Below are positions 49,640-61,386 of a DNA stretch of 64,000 nt, in pieces. Position 1 is the stretch's first letter, and each line of letters opens with the position of its first letter. Origin of the DNA: Didymodactylos carnosus (Eukaryota > Rotifera > Eurotatoria > Philodinida > Philodinidae). Location: positions 18,462-82,461 of the forward strand of contig CAJNOQ010000073.1 of NCBI GenBank assembly GCA_905250885.1, read 5' to 3'. The translations under genes and the position numbers were made by a program. The notes under the pieces were generated by a model. The model saw nothing but the letters and a program-made list of their open reading frames with translations. It was not told where the DNA came from and searched no databases.

Positions 49640-51539
49640 TAGAGAAACTCGTAATAATAAAACTCAAAAAATATATTTCAAGTTTTAATGTATTATACAC
49701 TTAATCTTTTCAATCCTTCAGGATATTATCAGATAAAAATCCTTGAATGTATATATAAAAACTTGTTTACAACCATTATGACTTACAGGGATATAATTTG
49801 ATTAAAACTATTATTTCTACTATGTTTTGAAACACATGTTTATCTGTAGTTAAGCATATATAAATGATTATTTGCATTAAGATCCTTTACTCTTTTTCTT
49901 CCTTTATTAACAAACTAAAAATACCATGACTATTGTATAAATTTTATTCTGTTAAACACACAGCAGTCTATAGATCAATTTTTTTTCTCTTCCGCTATAG
50001 GAATGTACGATACTCGTTTGCCAACTGAATTTTTTTCTTTCTTCACTTTCTACTTTATAATTACGAATGGATTTAAGACATTATTAAAAGACCATGAATT
50101 TTCACTTATTTTTAAAAAAAAAGAGTCCAAAAAGAAAATTCGTTATGCACACATATATATTTATATACCGTACAAATAAATACAATATCGATTACGCACA
50201 TATTAGTAGGAAAAAATGTCGAAACAAGGACTGGTATAAGAAGGAGTTGTATCTCCAGTTTTAAGTGTCGCTTAACATACACATATATTTCAATCATTTT
50301 CACTTGAAGTAGTACAGAAAGAAAGAAGAGTAGTATAGTCACTTGTAAAATATCACCTTTTGAAAATAATATTCACAAAGATATTTCGGTATAAGTGTCT
50401 CTTGTATCATGTCCTTTTTTCGATAAAAGTGCGTATTTCAATATATGTTCAATGTAAGAACATCTCTTTTTTGAAAACAAAATTGACTAAAGGTGCACTA
50501 GAAAGTCAGTAAAGATTATTTTAAATCAAGTCAAGTTGCAAGAAAGAGAGAGCAACTGCGATCTATATTTATGTTTCCAATATCTTAGATTTATTTGCAA
50601 AGCCGTTATACTATTTTACCAAGAGGAAAATATTCTGTGAGTCTTTTCGTTGCAGATTGGTATGAATTTTCAAAATAATGGATAAAATGCACTAAAAGCC
50701 AAAAAACATGTGCACTTTTAAGATAATATTGAGAGCTTATTATAATCTTATAGGACACGCGATAGTCACGTATTGTAAAAATCAGCATAATTTTTGATAA
50801 TCCATTACTTAGTTTACGGCTCACGTATGTCTTAATGCATTTCAGTCTACCAACTTTGACCGCCACCTATGTTAAATAGCTGATATTCTTCACAAATCAA
50901 TGCCTTTTTATTTAGAAAAGTATCATATGGTGGGAAAAGATTACCGAGATCAAAATAAGCCTGCTTCAATGTGAGCTGTAAAGAGACAAAAAGACAGTTT
51001 CTGATTGGCTAAAAAGTCTATTCAGCTTAAAACAAAGATTTTTCTTGCTGCCTTGCGCTCATATATGCATATATAAAGACCATGGCTTCTTTTCGTAGGT
51101 TTTATTTTTCCAGCTTGTTTTCTCATTTGTATGAGTAAGCAACGTAGCTAGCTTTTTGCTTTGAGCTTTTAGATGAGGCTACAGCGCCGCAAATAGGTTA
51201 ATACAGTTTATTCGGTCCTACAAAAACTCACGCTGACACTACTCGTCCGCGATTTCAGCCGATATTCATTGATCGATTATACCCTGATTATTGCTCTGAT
51301 TTTATCTTTGCAAGATGAGTTCATATTTGATTAGAAACTAAAAGTTCGATAGGGAAAATACGCTGGAAATCTTGATACACGTTTTTCTCGAACACTTTGT
51401 GACATGTCCGGACGAAAATATTTTTGTGTTAAAAAATTCTAGCACGAAGATTGTTTGTCTGAATAAACTATCATAGCCTAATTAATCTAAATTTGCATCC
51501 AAATCCAATTCTAGTTAAGGCCTAACTTTCTGCGGTGTG
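49640..51539. other. Gene-free stretch
   Basis: No exon chain on either strand. Frames at 50112-50342 and 50606-50866 lack motifs. I see no transposon ends here. Confidence 0.4.
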
Positions 51540-51915
51540 CTTTCTATTTTAAAAACGATATTTTACACACACGTCGTCTTCTCTATCACATTACTCATTT
51601 ATTGCTCAACCTTGTGACATCGGCACCAATCGCCGTTTCCTTCAGAAATTAGTCTGTTTACGTCGACACTTCTAGTTCAATCAAACATACACAGAAACGG
51701 GAACGTTTTTCCTGTTGATGTATTTATATTAACTGGAAGAAGCAACGTAAATTACTTGTAGTTTACATTACAATCAATGACACTGATTCACTTTTATCGA
51801 AAACATGAACTCTGGCTTATTTTTTGACGGAGATGTGAGGAGCGCGCCTTTATCATGTGATCAACTAGATGATTGAATCACGCTCGGTGCTTGTGGCATC
51901 CATAAGCTGCAAAGT
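51540..51915 (+). promoter_or_regulatory. Copy A of a ~377-bp inverted duplicate; putative promoter
   Basis: This 376-bp sequence is present again, reverse-complemented, at 60920-61297. By eye the two copies differ by three substitutions and one 2-bp indel in an AC run. It ends 107 bp before the ATG of the coiled-coil gene at 52023. It has no terminal inverted repeats of its own, no open frame and no target duplication. Position directly before start codons in both places suggests it is promoter DNA rather than a transposon. This is inference. Confidence 0.6.
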
Positions 51916-52022
51916 GTTCTTTTAGTTGTTTCAGTGTTTGCTACGATTTACGATTTAGTATTTGTTTCAATTTTGTGGCATTTATCATCATATATTGCAG
52001 TTTTCTTTCTGCTCATTTAATC

Positions 52023-55000
52023 ATGTCATCAGCATATGCTGATTATGATAATCGACCAATAAAACCATTGAATAAAACTGAGCTGCTGTCAGTATTAGAA
52101 CAACTACCATTGGTTGAAAGTGATATAAGGTAATTTGTAATCACAAGTGTATTGTTAGATAGTTTTCGTGCCTTATAATTTCAAGTAGAAATAAAACAGT
52201 TTGTCTCCTTCCGCATCTACGATGTTCACTGTTGTCCTCGTTAAGAGCTAAGAGTTGGTTTTCTCATTTCTAGTCAAAATAGTAGTTCAAATTGTTCGAC
52301 AAATCAGCGAACTCCTCCACGTTTGGCTTATTCGACACAACAAAAACCATATCCTTTGTTGGCTAACGTTGCATCTTCATTGCTGACATCTTCATCGCCT
52401 CTTAATGTAAAACATTCACTTCCGATTTCATCCCAACGAAAAAAATTACTTTTTGCTTCATCATCAGTCTCAAAATCTATTAAAAGGCCGATTACAAATC
52501 AAAAACGTGCGTAAAAATAAATAACCTTTATCTTTCATTTTTCTTGCGCTATAAACAAGGGGTATGTTGAGTGAATAATCAAGCAGTTTATATTAAACTT
52601 CGATCTCTGCTCTTTGTGCTCTTTGGTCTTATACTCTACACGTATTTCTCTTGATTTAGAAACAAGTGATTATTGTGTCAAACTTCGCGAAGAACAATTA
52701 CAATTGAAAAATGAAAATCAGCGTCTTTTGCAGGAAATTGAGTTTTCGAAACAGGTTAGTTTAGATATTTTAGAGAAAGTGTTGTTTATAGTTAGTTCAA
52801 ATTTTTCGCGCCATGTAGACATTTTTCATCGACCAATCCAACATGAATAGGGTAGATTTATGTCTGCAAACCTCGCACTTAGTTCTCTAGACAATATCAT
52901 CACTAGGATGAACAAGATATATGTCTGATTTGTACACTGGAGCCTTAAGGGTTATGGCTGCTAAAGCATTTTTCTCTTTTTAGCAAAATCTGATGTTCAA
53001 GGAAGAAAATGAAAAATCATTGAATGAATTTAAGACTGGTACGTAATATTTATATAAGGTGCTTCTATTGCTCATTTTGGCATTTATTATTTTCAGAATA
53101 TCAAAAGCAACGAATTGATTTTGAAAATTCTATCAATGACAGTGAACGTCGACTACTTGAAATGGTGAGTTGATCGCTTTATCCATTTCTGTGAGTGAAA
53201 AATTTCATGATAGATATGCTCATACAACTTTTTCATTAGTTGTACAGTGGTAATATGTCTCTTTATCTCATGGTAGTCGACTGACAAACTTTTTGAAGGA
53301 CATGAGTGTTCTATTTTCTATGCTCTTTGTGAAGTCTAAGCTCAAAGCATGCGTTTCTTTCGAAATAGTTTGCTCCCTACGATATGTTTGGTTTCAACAT
53401 TGATTTCTAAATTTACGACTAACTCACTGTTTCTGTTGCGCACTACTTGTTTCGAATTTTTTCTTCAGAAATGTGCTCATGAAAATGAATTACTAACATT
53501 AAAGCAGCAAATGGATAATTTAAATCAAATGATAAAAGAAAAAACCGACGAATACGAAAAAGTATGTATTAATACACTAAAAAGAGTTAGCTTAACAGTG
53601 AAAAGTTTCTCAGCGTACATCACTTCAAACAAACTATAGACAAAATGTGTTTACATCCGCTATGTCAAATCGATGGAAACTAAAGTGCTTGAAATTTTTT
53701 CAGTTCTAAATAATGCGCTCGTTTCGTTTTTTTTCTGCAGATTGTTGGCGAATATTTAAAATATAAACAAGAACAAACTATAATCATAAAGTGAGATTTA
53801 ATATTCATTTAGATCCTATAATGTTGATGATAGTAAAAATCGCAATAGCAAGAACTGCTTTACGTATATGCGGTCTACGATATTTTATATATTTTTTTTT
53901 GTTAACAGTGATCTGCAACAGACAGTTCAGAATGTTCAAAAATCGTTTTGTGAGGACCATCAGGTTAGCTAAGTTAACTCCTGCTGTTTTTGTTTTTTAT
54001 ATGTATTCGGAATAATTTTGTTTCAGAATCAAATGGTAGTAGCTGTCAATACTCCTGCAACTAAAATCGCTGCTAATGTGATAGCGACATCAGCAGGTAA
54101 AAAGAGTTTGATAGAGAGAAATTGGTTTCATTGGTTAGATATTAGTTAATGTACCGAGTGGTATCATTTTCAGTTTTAGGAAAACTCTCACTGTTTATCA
54201 GTTCTCTACAGAAGAACGGAATCTCTTACTATGTGAAAAAAGATGATTGCTTCACGTATGACGAGTAACTAGTATGTCCATATAAAAGTTGATGACTTTC
54301 TCCATCGGATAAGGAACAAGTTAATAATTTCAATTACTTAGAGTTCCTAAGAACTGGCAGCAGGTTCCGTTCAAAAGAAGTGAGCTGGTAATCAGATCTT
54401 ATGACTAGTTCTAAGGAACTATAAGAACTGGAACTGTTTTACCCTTAATTATACAAATGAAACAAAAATATTTAAGTTTATGTTCAGTTTTAGATTTGTT
54501 TCCGTTGTAAATAACTTGTTCTACTTTTTTAGTTGATGATTCTTCTTCATCCAGTTCAGTTGCGACACAGTTGAAAGTCAACAATATCCACCCGTCTTTA
54601 TCATCTCATCAGACAAAGTAAATAGTTATTGTGTGTTTACGCATTGATACATTCATCTAGAAGTTTGACATAACTAGTTGAATTTGTTAGAGAAAAGCAA
54701 ACGTATGAGTAAAAATGAGACTTTTTTGGCAAAATTTTAAGCTTTTATTTTCTGAACTGTGTTTATGTTTAGATTGATTGATCAACAAATACCAACATTA
54801 CCACGTGTAGTAAGTACAGTACATCATCATACTTATGTTTCTAGTATACTTGACTTTTTTCTCAAACAGAAACGTCCAAATGTTGACGGCAATACTGAAA
54901 CATTACTATCAGGAACGAAACAATTGAAAAAATCAACTGATCTGCTGAATAAGTAAGCAACTTTTTTCTTTCTTAAGCTAAAACACAAACATTATCATCG

Positions 55001-55444
55001 AGTCATCATTCACTTATTTGAAGCTTTATCTATGGAAAATCTGTTTTGACAGTTTGAGAATAAAATACTATAATGAGATTTACTCACTACTAACTTTCAT
55101 CCTGAAGCGGAATATGGGCTTCCACCAAAGTATCAACAGTGTCACAAACTTGATTCTATCTTTTGAATGGAAAGAATACGCTAATTAAGCTATGCTTAAA
55201 ACGATTGTTATTCATATTATTCTCACTCCGCTTTGTGCATTACTCATCCATCACGTCTATTTAGCCACAAACCGTCATGCGAACATTTCTCTATCTCTTT
55301 GTAAACAACTTCTTATTTAGGTTATCTACAACTACAATAAAGTCTGCATTGCAATCATCAGATCTAAGCGAGGCATCAACAAAAGTATCGAAGCGTATTA
55401 GTGTTGTTGCTGGCCGAACGCGATCGCATATGAAAAAAAATTAA
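52023..55444 (+). CDS. Coiled-coil protein, 384 aa, unrecognised
   Basis: Thirteen exons: 52023-52129, 52274-52506, 52660-52754, 52984-53038, 53097-53164, 53469-53561, 53741-53790, 53909-53963, 54027-54096, 54533-54617, 54773-54809, 54870-54952, 55321-55444. All junctions are GT-AG and phases close. The N-terminus is MSSAYADYDNRPIKPLNKTE. Residues about 40-110 are Ser/Thr-rich. From about 115 to 240 runs a coiled coil (KLREEQLQLKNENQRLLQEI, RRLLEMKCAHENELLTLKQQ). The C-terminal third is Ser/Thr- and Lys-rich, and ends basic (RTRSHMKKN). The form suggests a cytoskeletal or centrosomal scaffold, but no family is recognised. The short 5' distance to the duplicated promoter, and an ASH-domain gene downstream on the same strand, are notable. 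Confidence 0.8.
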
Positions 55445-56970
55445 TTAAAATATGGCTAAGCTAATCTTAGTAGACTATTAACTATTTTCTTTTTTTGTCA
55501 AATAATGTTCAGATATTTATACTGTGAGTCATTTATTGTTATTGTATACGAGAAAATTTCTTTTATTTTATTATTATTGCTGTTGTTATCAGAATGCTGA
55601 GAAAAGTGATTATTTCGCATTTTTGATGCCTGTTTTTTTTTGCTCATCATTAATCTAAAATAACCTTTTTTTTCTATTTTTGACTTAGTTTTCGCCATGT
55701 GTTAGCAGAGTGATCTAAGAAGAAAGTATATAAAGATTGCTGTTTAGAGACTAGGTTTTATTTAAGAGACAATTTGTTTGACAATTGCTCTTTGTTTTTA
55801 TAGATTCGAAAGGTGAATTGAATGTCGGTCCTTGTTGGTTGAAGTAAGTAAACGTCTTCGTAAAACAATCAGATGCTATTGGCTATGCTCTGACTGTCCA
55901 TGTAGGTGCTAGACTAAGAATGACATCCGTAATTATCATTGATGCAGACTGCGAGAGTGATGAATATTGACCTGTAAATAAAGTATTGTCCGACGCCATT
56001 GTACACACAGCGATGTATTTTCTTGTTTGAGATTAGTACACTATCACACGTATACATGTTTGACGAGGTTGAGCAAGTAATATAAAATTGGAAAAAGAAG
56101 AGTAAATCAAGCATTGTGACGCACATAGTGTTATCTGATACATAAAGTGTTCAAAACAGTTCAAAAGCAAAAGAGATTTATAATAGTATGTTTTTAACTG
56201 TTGGTGATAGAAAGAGGACATCAGCAATTCTGTGCATGATAATTATGATAAATTGATGGAGTTAAAGAATAATTTGATGCATAATAGTTCAAAGTAGAAA
56301 GTGGATATCATTTAGTGGAATGGTACATAGTATTAGAGCACATGATCCACCTAGCATTTGAACGGCAAATATTTATGATGAATTGGACAAAAGGCTATAG
56401 AGCTTGAACAAAATGGTTATGAGAATGACTGAAATTAAGCGATGGGTACGTCAACAGATCCAGATGGGACTGCTGTTATGTGATCACTCGAATAGCGCAG
56501 GCCAGTTAGCAGTAGAATTTAATTTCATTGTAACTTCTACTTTTTCAAAATCTATCTAGATAACGAAAAATCTTGTACTAATTGAGATGATCGTCATAAA
56601 ACAACGAGATTAGAAACTGTGAAGGTCTCAGTCGAATCAAAAATCGTATTTATCCTTTCACTGATGTTTATTGTTCATATTCATCACAACTCTGATACTT
56701 CGTTTTTGTCCATTCAATGTGCGGCTTAATGTGTTGGAAGCATTTCTGAAAATTTTCTCAAATTTTTCATATCTATGATTTTATTCTTTAACTTGCACAT
56801 AACTACACACCTTTCGATAAAGATACATAACTGATCGGTTTACAGGAGTATTATCTATATTGTTTAGCTCTTTTTGTGGTAATAAGTTTCTATGATGACC
56901 TATAATTAACATTTTGACTCTAATTGTTTCAGATTTATTATTTAAAAAAACCTTTTAGTTGAACAAAATT
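55445..56970. other. Intergenic stretch between coiled-coil and ASH-domain genes
   Basis: About 1.5 kb. A lysine-rich minus frame begins at 55698 (MAKTKSKIEKKGYFRLMMSK) but has no family match and no splice partner. No transposon ends are seen. Confidence 0.4.
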
Positions 56971-58698
56971 ATGTATAGTGCAGTATTGAAAAGGAAACGA
57001 AGTACGCTAATACTTGAAAAAAATTGTTTCTACTATTGTTTTGTTTTTCTTTTTTGTCTATTTAGAATTATTGTTGGATGAAAAATCTTACGAATCAAAA
57101 GAAAATATTTTATTAATTCGTATAAATGATGTTAAAAAAAATGATGAACAAAAATTTGAAGCAAAAATAATTGATAAATGTGGTGAAATGACACAATGCT
57201 TAAGTAAACGAATGGATGAATTGAGTGCTAAGAAATCAGTAGCTGTTGTAAGTATATTGATCCATTTTCTACTGTGTACTAACAATAGCTAAAGCATAAA
57301 AAATATTGAACGATAGAGCTTTACAGTGGGAAATTTTAAATGTCATATATGACGGTTCTCATTCGAAGTTTAGAAATATTTGTATTAAATTATTTGAAAA
57401 TATTTCTTTGTGTGCTACAAACGTCATCTTTACAGCGATAGATGACGAATATAATTAGTTAATGTTGTTTATTTATTTTAGACGTCTCTTAAAACCGAAA
57501 AAATGTTACAACGAGCAATTAAATGGAGTGAAGAATCAATGTTATCATTAGAATCAATCTTACATTTAGAATCATCACCCGAACAACATAATCGTACATT
57601 AGACACTTGTGCTGCTACAACAAATAATGCCAGTTGTCTATTAGAAACAACATTTCAACGAAAACAACATCAAGATGGTCAAGGTTTATCAACATCATTT
57701 ACAACTGCTCCAAATAATTCCTATTATCGTGCAACATTATTTGCTAAAACGCCAAGTAGAAAATCATTATCAATTAATCCAACATTGACACCAACAAGAA
57801 AACTTGCACAAAAGTATGATATGTACAGATTTTTTATTTTGTATGAAAAATCTGTATGTTAAACTGACGTCAGATATGTAGAAAATTCTTAAAAGAATTA
57901 AATAGTTGATATTCAAATATATGTATGCATCAATCTTCCTATTATTTTATTTTTAGAAATGATAGTCCATACTCAGGCGTCAATCGACAAAATTTAGAAA
58001 CACCAGATGTTGTTCGAGAGGTGAGCTTTGTGTTTAAGGTATTTACTAATAAAAAAATGCATCTTTCTCTTTCTTTCTTCGTTTAGACATTAAATAAATC
58101 ACAAGAAATGTCAGATAATGTTGAATGGTATGTGTTTTTCAGCTGCTGTATTACGTCATATGAAAAGAGAATAGGTTTTTTTCTTCAGTCCACCTACTCC
58201 TGTTTTGCCACCGAAACCATTACCAGATATTCATGTTGTTGAAGATGAACTAAATTTTGGTGAAGTTAAAAAATCGGACAAAAAACAATTTACAATACAA
58301 AATCGTTTACCGGAATTTAAAATGGTAAGTTAAGATCAATTTGATAGAAATAATTGTGTTTGTTACTTTGAAAAAGTTTAAGTAGGACGTTGTTTATGAT
58401 GTGACATTTATTTCTTTTTTGGTTTAGATTCGCATAACAGGCATTCGTCCACCGTTTTATTGCAATGCACGCGTTATAAATGCAGCGTATGTTATATTCT
58501 AATACTTAAATCTAGATAGATTCATATATTTGTTTCTTTATATTTTATAGTCCAAAAACACAAATTCCAATTATGATCGAATTTAAACCAAAACATGCTG
58601 GTTTATGCGAAAGTGAAGTGACATTTACATGTGCTGATGTGTTTGTTGAAACAAAAAAATTAATTGGTTACGGAATTCAAACAAAACAAATAGGATAA
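56971..58698 (+). CDS. ASH (MSP-like) domain protein, 330 aa
   Basis: Eight exons: 56971-57001, 57066-57247, 57482-57813, 57957-58020, 58087-58127, 58189-58324, 58428-58486, 58551-58698; phases close to 331 codons. The N-terminal ~150 residues are charged and helical. A Ser/Thr-rich linker with several TP/SP sites (AKTPSRK, LTPTRK, CPPTPVLPPK) follows. The last ~110 residues form an immunoglobulin-like ASH domain: VVEDELNFGEVKKSDKKQ, then FTIQNRLPEFKMIRITGI, ending IEFKPKHAGLCESEVTF. ASH domains occur in SPD-2/CEP192, ASPM and Hydin, at centrosomes and cilia. This one is far shorter than CEP192 and has a single domain, so a specific orthologue cannot be named. The first coding exon is short (31 nt) and rests on phase and a GTACGC donor. 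A TAATAAAAT directly overlaps the stop. Confidence 0.8.
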
Positions 58699-59888
58699 TA
58701 AAATATAAATTAAAATTCCGTTTTCGTATTCACTGCTGTACATAAATAGAAAATTAAAAAAATCTCTTACTATTTACCATGTTTAAGCTGCATCTTTTTT
58801 AATTTTACTCTGTTTTCTACTAGTCATACTTATTCGACATTGGTTTGTATATGTTGTTGTCAGATAAAAAACAAATGTTGTCTATTATTTTTTTGTAAAA
58901 ATGAAATTAAATAAAGTAGATTAATCTGTTCTTCGTTTATTTTCTATATTTAAGGTTTGACACTTCATGTATTTTAAACAGAACGCATTGTTTTAATTTC
59001 AATGCATATATTTAAGGTTGTTGTTGTTAGACAAATCGATAGTTTTCATTCATTCGAGCATAATGCATTTAATGAAATTTCAGTTGTCAGCAATAGTACA
59101 AGATTCGCGAGCTATATAGTTTAATTAATATTTCATTTGAAGACTTGTTTTGTTCATTAAAATATACGAAACGTAATTTTCATTGTACGAATTTTAAGGT
59201 ACCATTTTGGTACTTGTTTTCACTGACTGTTTACTGGTGCACACTGAGAGTATAATCCATAATAAATAATAATGCTCGATAACACTTCAGAAAGTAATGA
59301 CACGTTAGATAGTGATGTATTCTAGGTCCAGAAACTACCCGTAATAAAGAAAGGCAACTATTTTTTTGCTAAATAGTTTTTATTAAATGCTAAGTTAATT
59401 TTTGTTAATTCCTACTTTAGTAAGCTATATTTTTGTGTGCCTAGAGGCAGTTGTGGGGGGAGGTGCGTGAAGAACATGAGAGTGAGCCACTAAACCACAT
59501 TTCTGCAAAAAATGTAATTATTTTTAATAAATTACTTAGAAAAAAATAACTTTTTACTTAGCATTTAAATGGGAGCCATAAAGAAATACTTCCTCTGCTG
59601 GAAAAATTTCTAAAAAACTCTCTTGTATAACATTTTCTTCTGCAATTATTTTTCAGTAAAAATACTACTTTGTTTAAGGTTTCTGAAAAACTTTTCTACT
59701 GATAGCCGCTGGAGCGAACGGGTATATTCTGCGCTTCTGGTGGTTATTATGTTTGAAAGCATTAGTTAGAAAAAGACAAACATATTCTTTTCAAAAAATA
59801 ATCATAATTGTTCTTCTGCTGGTATGGCAAGTTGTGATAGAACATGTGTAAAGTATAAAGATGTGTGAAGTATAAATACCATACTTCA
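58699..59888. other. Gene-free stretch after the ASH-domain gene
   Basis: AT-rich 3' flank. The segment around 59376-59396 (TTAAATGCTAAGT) reappears inverted near 59559-59571, a weak inverted repeat of uncertain meaning. No gene is seen. Confidence 0.35.
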
Positions 59889-60083
59889 AGTGAATGTACT
59901 TGCCCAAGTACCCTCCCAAATTTTCTCCACCATTCTTGAGATTTTTGCAAATAAATCAAGTATCATATTATCCTTCATATACTTTGACAAGTAATTATTA
60001 AGCACTATTTTATAAAATAATTACTAAGTCAAGTACTTACAGATTCATAAGTAAATAAGTACCTTAACTCAAGTACATTCACT
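59889..60083. mobile_element. Small inverted-repeat element, ~195 bp
   Basis: The termini AGTGAATGTACTTG (59889-59902) and its reverse complement CAAGTACATTCACT (60070-60083) match exactly. Internal AAGTAC and GTACTT motifs recur in both orientations. No clear target duplication and no coding content. Probably a short MITE. Confidence 0.55.
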
Positions 60084-60919
60084 AGGAGCAACAAAAGTCA
60101 GAACAAAAGATATTCATTTTTCCAAAAATATTTTAGTGTGTGATAATAGCTAAAAGTTTCCAGTTTCCATAGACCTTATTCTCTATAATTCAATGATTTT
60201 TTTGACAAATCTGGTAGCAAAAGCGTTCCTAAAAATCCATGAGCTCGGAATTTTAGCTCAATCGGTTTGGTAAAGGTCGAGAAGATATATATCAACCGAT
60301 GCAACACGCCAGTGGAGCTAGTTTTTTTATGCTATTTTATTAAAAAATTTGACATGCGTACACCTTCTCAAAAACTATCTGTTCTAAAGATTTTTTAATC
60401 AACAGAATCATAATCTAAAAGAGTAGCTAAGATGTTGTAGTAGAGCGTTTAGTCTTCCAGTGACTAGACACTTCTGAATACACAAAATTTCTTTTCTTTT
60501 TCATCATGTTTCTATATGTGTTAAATATACTTTCTATACATACATATAGAATATAAATAGCAAGAAACTATTTGATTATCATTGGATCCGACGAAAAATA
60601 AACTCTTATAGAAGACGTTGTTAAGGGAGGTAAATAATCGTATCCACTGATATCTGCAAGACAAAAGTAATATAAATCAAAACGTGAAGATTTTGTTCTT
60701 TGCTTCGTTTTGAACTCGAAGTTGATATTTCACGACATAATTACATTCTCAAATAGGCTGAATTTTTTTCTAAGTGTGAAAAAGCATAGCCAGATTTTTT
60801 CTTTGTATAGGGATTAATTTTGAAAACAAATCAGTGAAAAAACCGAAGAATAATTAAGAGAAAAAACTTTTCCAACACTACAGACTGTAGCAGACGCTTA
60901 AATGACTGAAAGTCAGAAT
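60084..60919. other. Gene-free stretch before copy B
   Basis: No exon chain or repeat boundary seen. This is the right end of the putatively inverted block. Confidence 0.35.
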
Positions 60920-61297
60920 ACTTTGCAGCTTATGGATGCCACAAGCACCGAGCGTGACTCAATCATCTAGTTGATCACATGATAAAGGCGCGCTCCTCAC
61001 ATCTCCGTCAAAAAATAAGCCAGAGTTCATGTTTTCGATAAAAGTGAATCAGTGTCATTGATTGTAATGTAAACTACAAGTAATTTACGTTGCTTCTTCC
61101 AGTTAATATAAATACATCAACAGGAAAAACGTTCCCGTTTCTGTGTATGTTTGATTGAACTAGAAGTGTCGACGTAAACAGACTAATTTCTGAAGGAAAC
61201 GACGATTGGTGCCGATGTCACAAGGTTGAGCAATAAGTGAGTAATGTGATAGAGAAGACGACGTGTGTGTGTAAAATATCGTTTTTAAAATAGAAAG
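60920..61297 (-). promoter_or_regulatory. Copy B of the ~377-bp inverted duplicate; putative RPA2 promoter
   Basis: Reverse-complement copy of 51540-51915, about 99% identical. It ends 89 bp before the RPA2 ATG, and the end facing RPA2 is the opposite end from the one facing the coiled-coil gene in copy A. That geometry is what is expected if the single ancestral sequence lay between two divergent genes. Confidence 0.6.
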
Positions 61298-61386
61298 TCA
61301 TGGTTACGATCCAGACATTTATTCATTATTTGTTTCAGATTAACTCAAATCTTATATTATTGTAAACATTATATCGAACCATAAAA

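Noticed and set aside
55498-55698. Lysine-rich minus frame MAKTKSKIEKKGYF
   Set aside because: It briefly resembled the start of a ribosomal protein, but the rest is low-complexity Asn/Ile and no exon follows.
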